Origin: Candidatus Mycobacterium wuenschmannii
GTDB taxonomy: Bacteria > Actinomycetota > Actinomycetes > Mycobacteriales > Mycobacteriaceae
Direction: 5' to 3'
Assembly (NCBI RefSeq): GCF_030252325.1
Contig: NZ_CP126981.1
Location: forward strand, 1,860,001-1,924,000
Length of the DNA: 64,000 bases
This document shows positions 62,130 to 64,000 of this stretch, piece after piece. Under the pieces are notes generated by a model. It did no database searches. It saw only the letters and a program-made list of their open reading frames with translations, and was not told where the DNA came from. Both the position numbers and the translations under genes were made by a program. The first letter of the stretch is position 1. Each line of letters starts with the position of its first letter.

Positions 62130-62999
62130 CTAGCCGGATGCGCCGTCGGTCGATGCAGCCGCCGCGGCTTGCCGGCGGGCGTGCTCGGACGGCAGCACCT
62201 TGTCCTTGAACACGGTCTGGATCAGCTGCTGTACGTCCTTGCTGATCGAGGCGAGCGCGACGAGATCGTTGGAGCTCTGCCAGTGCACCCGCATTCCCAT
62301 CAGCTCCCAGGCCCGCTTCAGGTTGGCCTTGGTGAGCATCAGCGTCGTCAGCGGCGCCTGCGCGATGTGGCGGGCGATCGCGTCGACCCGGTCGTCCAGG
62401 TCTTCCTTCTTGACCACCTCGTTGACCAGACCGACTTCCAGCGCCTTCTTCGCGTCGATCACCTCGGCGGTGAACAGGTAGTAGGCCGCCCGGCGCCAGT
62501 TCATGAACACCCAAGGCTCGATGGAGCATTCACCCGAGGGCATGCCGAAGCCCTGCAGCGGCGGGTAGGAGAAGTAGGCGTCCTCGGAGGCGATGACGAT
62601 GTCGGTGGTCAGGCCCATGTGGGTGCCGCCGCCAACGCAGTAGCCGTGCACCTGCGCGATGGTGGGCTTGGAGAACTCCCACAGGTTCAGCGTCGGCTTG
62701 ACGAACAGATCCGACTGCGCCTTCCACGGGTGACCGGTCACCATGGCGTTCTCGACGAACGACGGGTAGTCGACGGCGTTGTTGCCGATCGCGTGCCCGG
62801 AGCAGAAGCCCTTGCCGTTGGCCTTGAGCACAAGCACCTTGATGTCATAGTCGCGGTCGGCGTCCAGCAGCGCGGCGTCCACTTCCTCGGCCAGCTTCTG
62901 GTCTTGCGCGTTGGCCTTCTCCGGCCAGTTCAATGTGATCTTCGCGATCGGGCCATCCTTCTGGTAGATGATCCGTTCACGAGTTTCATTGAGATCCAT
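62130..62999 (-). CDS. Enoyl-CoA hydratase/isomerase family protein
   Basis: A 289-residue crotonase with GKGFCSGHAIGNN and HGYCVGGGTHMGL as oxyanion-hole segments and SGECSIEPW in the catalytic region. An Ala-rich tail follows (ARRQAAAAAS). It resembles the crotonase at 56709 along most of its length, so one probably arose from the other. The ATG at 62999 has AGAAGGG 9-15 nt upstream; 27 further in-frame codons upstream overlap the lipoyl gene. Confidence 0.88.
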   Translation of the reverse strand: MDLNETRERIIYQKDGPIAKITLNWPEKANAQDQKLAEEVDAALLDADRDYDIKVLVLKANGKGFCSGHAIGNNAVDYPSFVENAMVTGHPWKAQSDLFVKPTLNLWEFSKPTIAQVHGYCVGGGTHMGLTTDIVIASEDAYFSYPPLQGFGMPSGECSIEPWVFMNWRRAAYYLFTAEVIDAKKALEVGLVNEVVKKEDLDDRVDAIARHIAQAPLTTLMLTKANLKRAWELMGMRVHWQSSNDLVALASISKDVQQLIQTVFKDKVLPSEHARRQAAAAASTDGASG

Positions 63000-63013
63000 A
63001 TATTTTCGCCCTT

Positions 63014-63253
63014 CTACTGTGAAGTGATGACGCCGATTTGCGCGCCGATGTCGTAGGTCGTGCCGATCTCGCCGGTCCACTGCACGGTGCCCGATGCCCC
63101 GGCTACGATTTCCTGTTCCACCTTCTCGGTGGCGATCGTGAAGAGCGGGGCGCCCTCGTCGACGTGCTGCCCAGCCGGGACGAGCAGTTCGGTCAGCTCG
63201 GCCTCGGAGACGGCGACCGATACCCGCGGGATGCGAACCACGAAGTCAGCCAT
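63014..63253 (-). CDS. Stand-alone lipoyl (biotinyl-like) domain protein
   Basis: A 79-residue single domain, MADFVVRIPRVSV at the start and ATEKVEQEIVA in the hairpin, where the Lys is the expected lipoylation site. It lacks the E1-binding and catalytic domains of a normal E2. The ATG at 63253 overlaps the E1 beta end by 8 bp, so the two are made together. It may be the swinging arm for the adjacent keto-acid dehydrogenase, with the catalytic E2 core encoded elsewhere. Confidence 0.85.
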   Translation of the reverse strand: MADFVVRIPRVSVAVSEAELTELLVPAGQHVDEGAPLFTIATEKVEQEIVAGASGTVQWTGEIGTTYDIGAQIGVITSQ

Positions 63254-64000
63254 GGGCTTCCGCCCGCTCGAGCGTCCGCTGCGCGGCGGCGACGATCCGC
63301 TGCGGCGACGGGTACACCAGCGCTTCGAGCGCCGCGGCCGCTGGGTTGGGAACGAACCTGGCCGCCACCCGCTCGATCGGCGCCGCGAGTTCGCCGAACA
63401 GCTCGGCCTGCAGGATCGCGGCAACCTCCGCGCCAGGCCCGGCGAATTGCACTGCGTCGTGGACGATCACCGCGCGGCGGGTCCGGCGCACGGACTCGAC
63501 GAGGGTGTCGACATCCAGCGGGACCAGCGTGCGCAGGTCGACGACCTCCGCGCTGACTCCCTGACCCGCAAGCATTTCCGCGGCGGACAGCGCGTCGTGC
63601 ACGGCGCGGCCGTAGCCGATCAGCGTCACGTCGCTGCCGGGCCGCTTGATGTCGGCCTCCCCCAGCGGGATCCGGAACTCCGCGTCGACGGGCACCGGGC
63701 CCTTCTTACCCTGCAAGCGCACGGTCTCGACGAACAGACAGGGGTCGGGATCGAAGATCGCCGACGCCAGCAGGCCTTTGCCGTCACGCGGCGTGGAGGG
63801 CACGATCACCTTCATGCCCGGGATGTGCATGAACCACGCCTCGAGGCTCTGCGAATGCGTTGCGCCGGTGGCCAATCCCGCGTAGACCTGGGTGCGGATC
63901 GTGATCGGAGCGGTAGTCCGGCCCGCGGTCATGAACCGCAGCTTGGCGGCGTTGTTGATCAACTGGTCGGCGGCGATACCGATGAAGTCCATGATCATGA
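63246..64000 (-). CDS. TPP-dependent keto-acid dehydrogenase E1 beta subunit, 5' end outside window
   Basis: At least 250 residues of an E1 beta subunit (pyruvate/branched-chain/acetoin dehydrogenase type), open at the window edge. Segments seen: AADQLINNAAKLRFMTAG, THSQSLEAWFMHIPGMKVIV, GYGRAVHDAL and VEVVDLRTL-like AEVVDLRTLVPLD. Family members are about 325 residues, so roughly 75 are missing. With the following lipoyl domain it would oxidatively decarboxylate a keto acid or cleave a diketone produced by the pathway. An alpha subunit is expected just outside. Confidence 0.9.
   Translation of the reverse strand, partial: MIMDFIGIAADQLINNAAKLRFMTAGRTTAPITIRTQVYAGLATGATHSQSLEAWFMHIPGMKVIVPSTPRDGKGLLASAIFDPDPCLFVETVRLQGKKGPVPVDAEFRIPLGEADIKRPGSDVTLIGYGRAVHDALSAAEMLAGQGVSAEVVDLRTLVPLDVDTLVESVRRTRRAVIVHDAVQFAGPGAEVAAILQAELFGELAAPIERVAARFVPNPAAAALEALVYPSPQRIVAAAQRTLERAEAHG

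Overview
The window reads as chromosomal DNA of a high-GC mycobacterium (Mycobacterium/Mycolicibacterium type). Markers are the single-chain type I fatty acid synthase next to acpS, the mycolate-motif reductase cmrA, a 3-5 L,D-transpeptidase of the LdtMt2 type, MIRU-like intergenic repeats, and many leaderless start sites with a TANNNT -10 box about 6-7 nt before the start codon. No insertion sequence, phage gene or CRISPR array was seen.

Region 1 (1-5930) is the leucine/isovaleryl-CoA degradation operon on the minus strand: accD1-accA1-fadE19-maoC-citE, with citE only just entering the window. A divergent TetR repressor of the BkaR type faces it across a twin palindromic operator. The enzymes match the steps isovaleryl-CoA, methylcrotonyl-CoA, methylglutaconyl-CoA, HMG-CoA, then acetyl-CoA plus acetoacetate.

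Region 2 (6014-31700) keeps the gene order known around M. tuberculosis Rv2507-Rv2524c: proline-rich MmpS-like membrane protein, MFS permease, cmrA, HerA-like ATPase, orn, tRNA-His, ldtB, tRNA-Lys, DUF3618 protein, bcp, M20 peptidase, acpS and fas. An extra ChoD-like GMC oxidoreductase lies at its left end. To the right of fas follow an LtrA-family membrane protein, a membrane-anchored pseudokinase whose extracellular tail is frameshifted, and an AttH/CrtC-like protein.

Region 3 (31700-64000) is a large accessory catabolic island. The first module holds an aldehyde dehydrogenase, two adjacent MaoC-fold proteins, a SnoaL-like protein, acyl-CoA synthetases, a KshA-like Rieske oxygenase, a P450 with its ferredoxin, a double-domain CoA-transferase, a GntR regulator, an SDR, a luciferase-like oxidoreductase and four acyl-CoA dehydrogenases arranged as two complementary pairs. 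After a phosphate-type PstS and MFS pair and two small proteins comes a second module: a TetR-hotdog fusion regulator, an amidohydrolase, two enoyl-CoA hydratases, a KstD-like FAD dehydrogenase, a second Rieske oxygenase, another acyl-CoA synthetase, a stand-alone lipoyl domain and a TPP-dependent E1 beta subunit cut by the window end. The gene set resembles systems that activate and beta-oxidise bulky hydrophobic acids and open rings (steroids, terpenoids). The real substrate cannot be read from the sequence.

The most unusual signals are: the pseudokinase; a 53-bp MIRU-like triplication that chains three tiny ORFs by ATGA overlaps, plus a related remnant at 34.4 kb; a two-copy hairpin repeat with a compensatory base-pair change; an AT-rich box shared by three divergent promoters of the island; and the TetR-thioesterase fusion.
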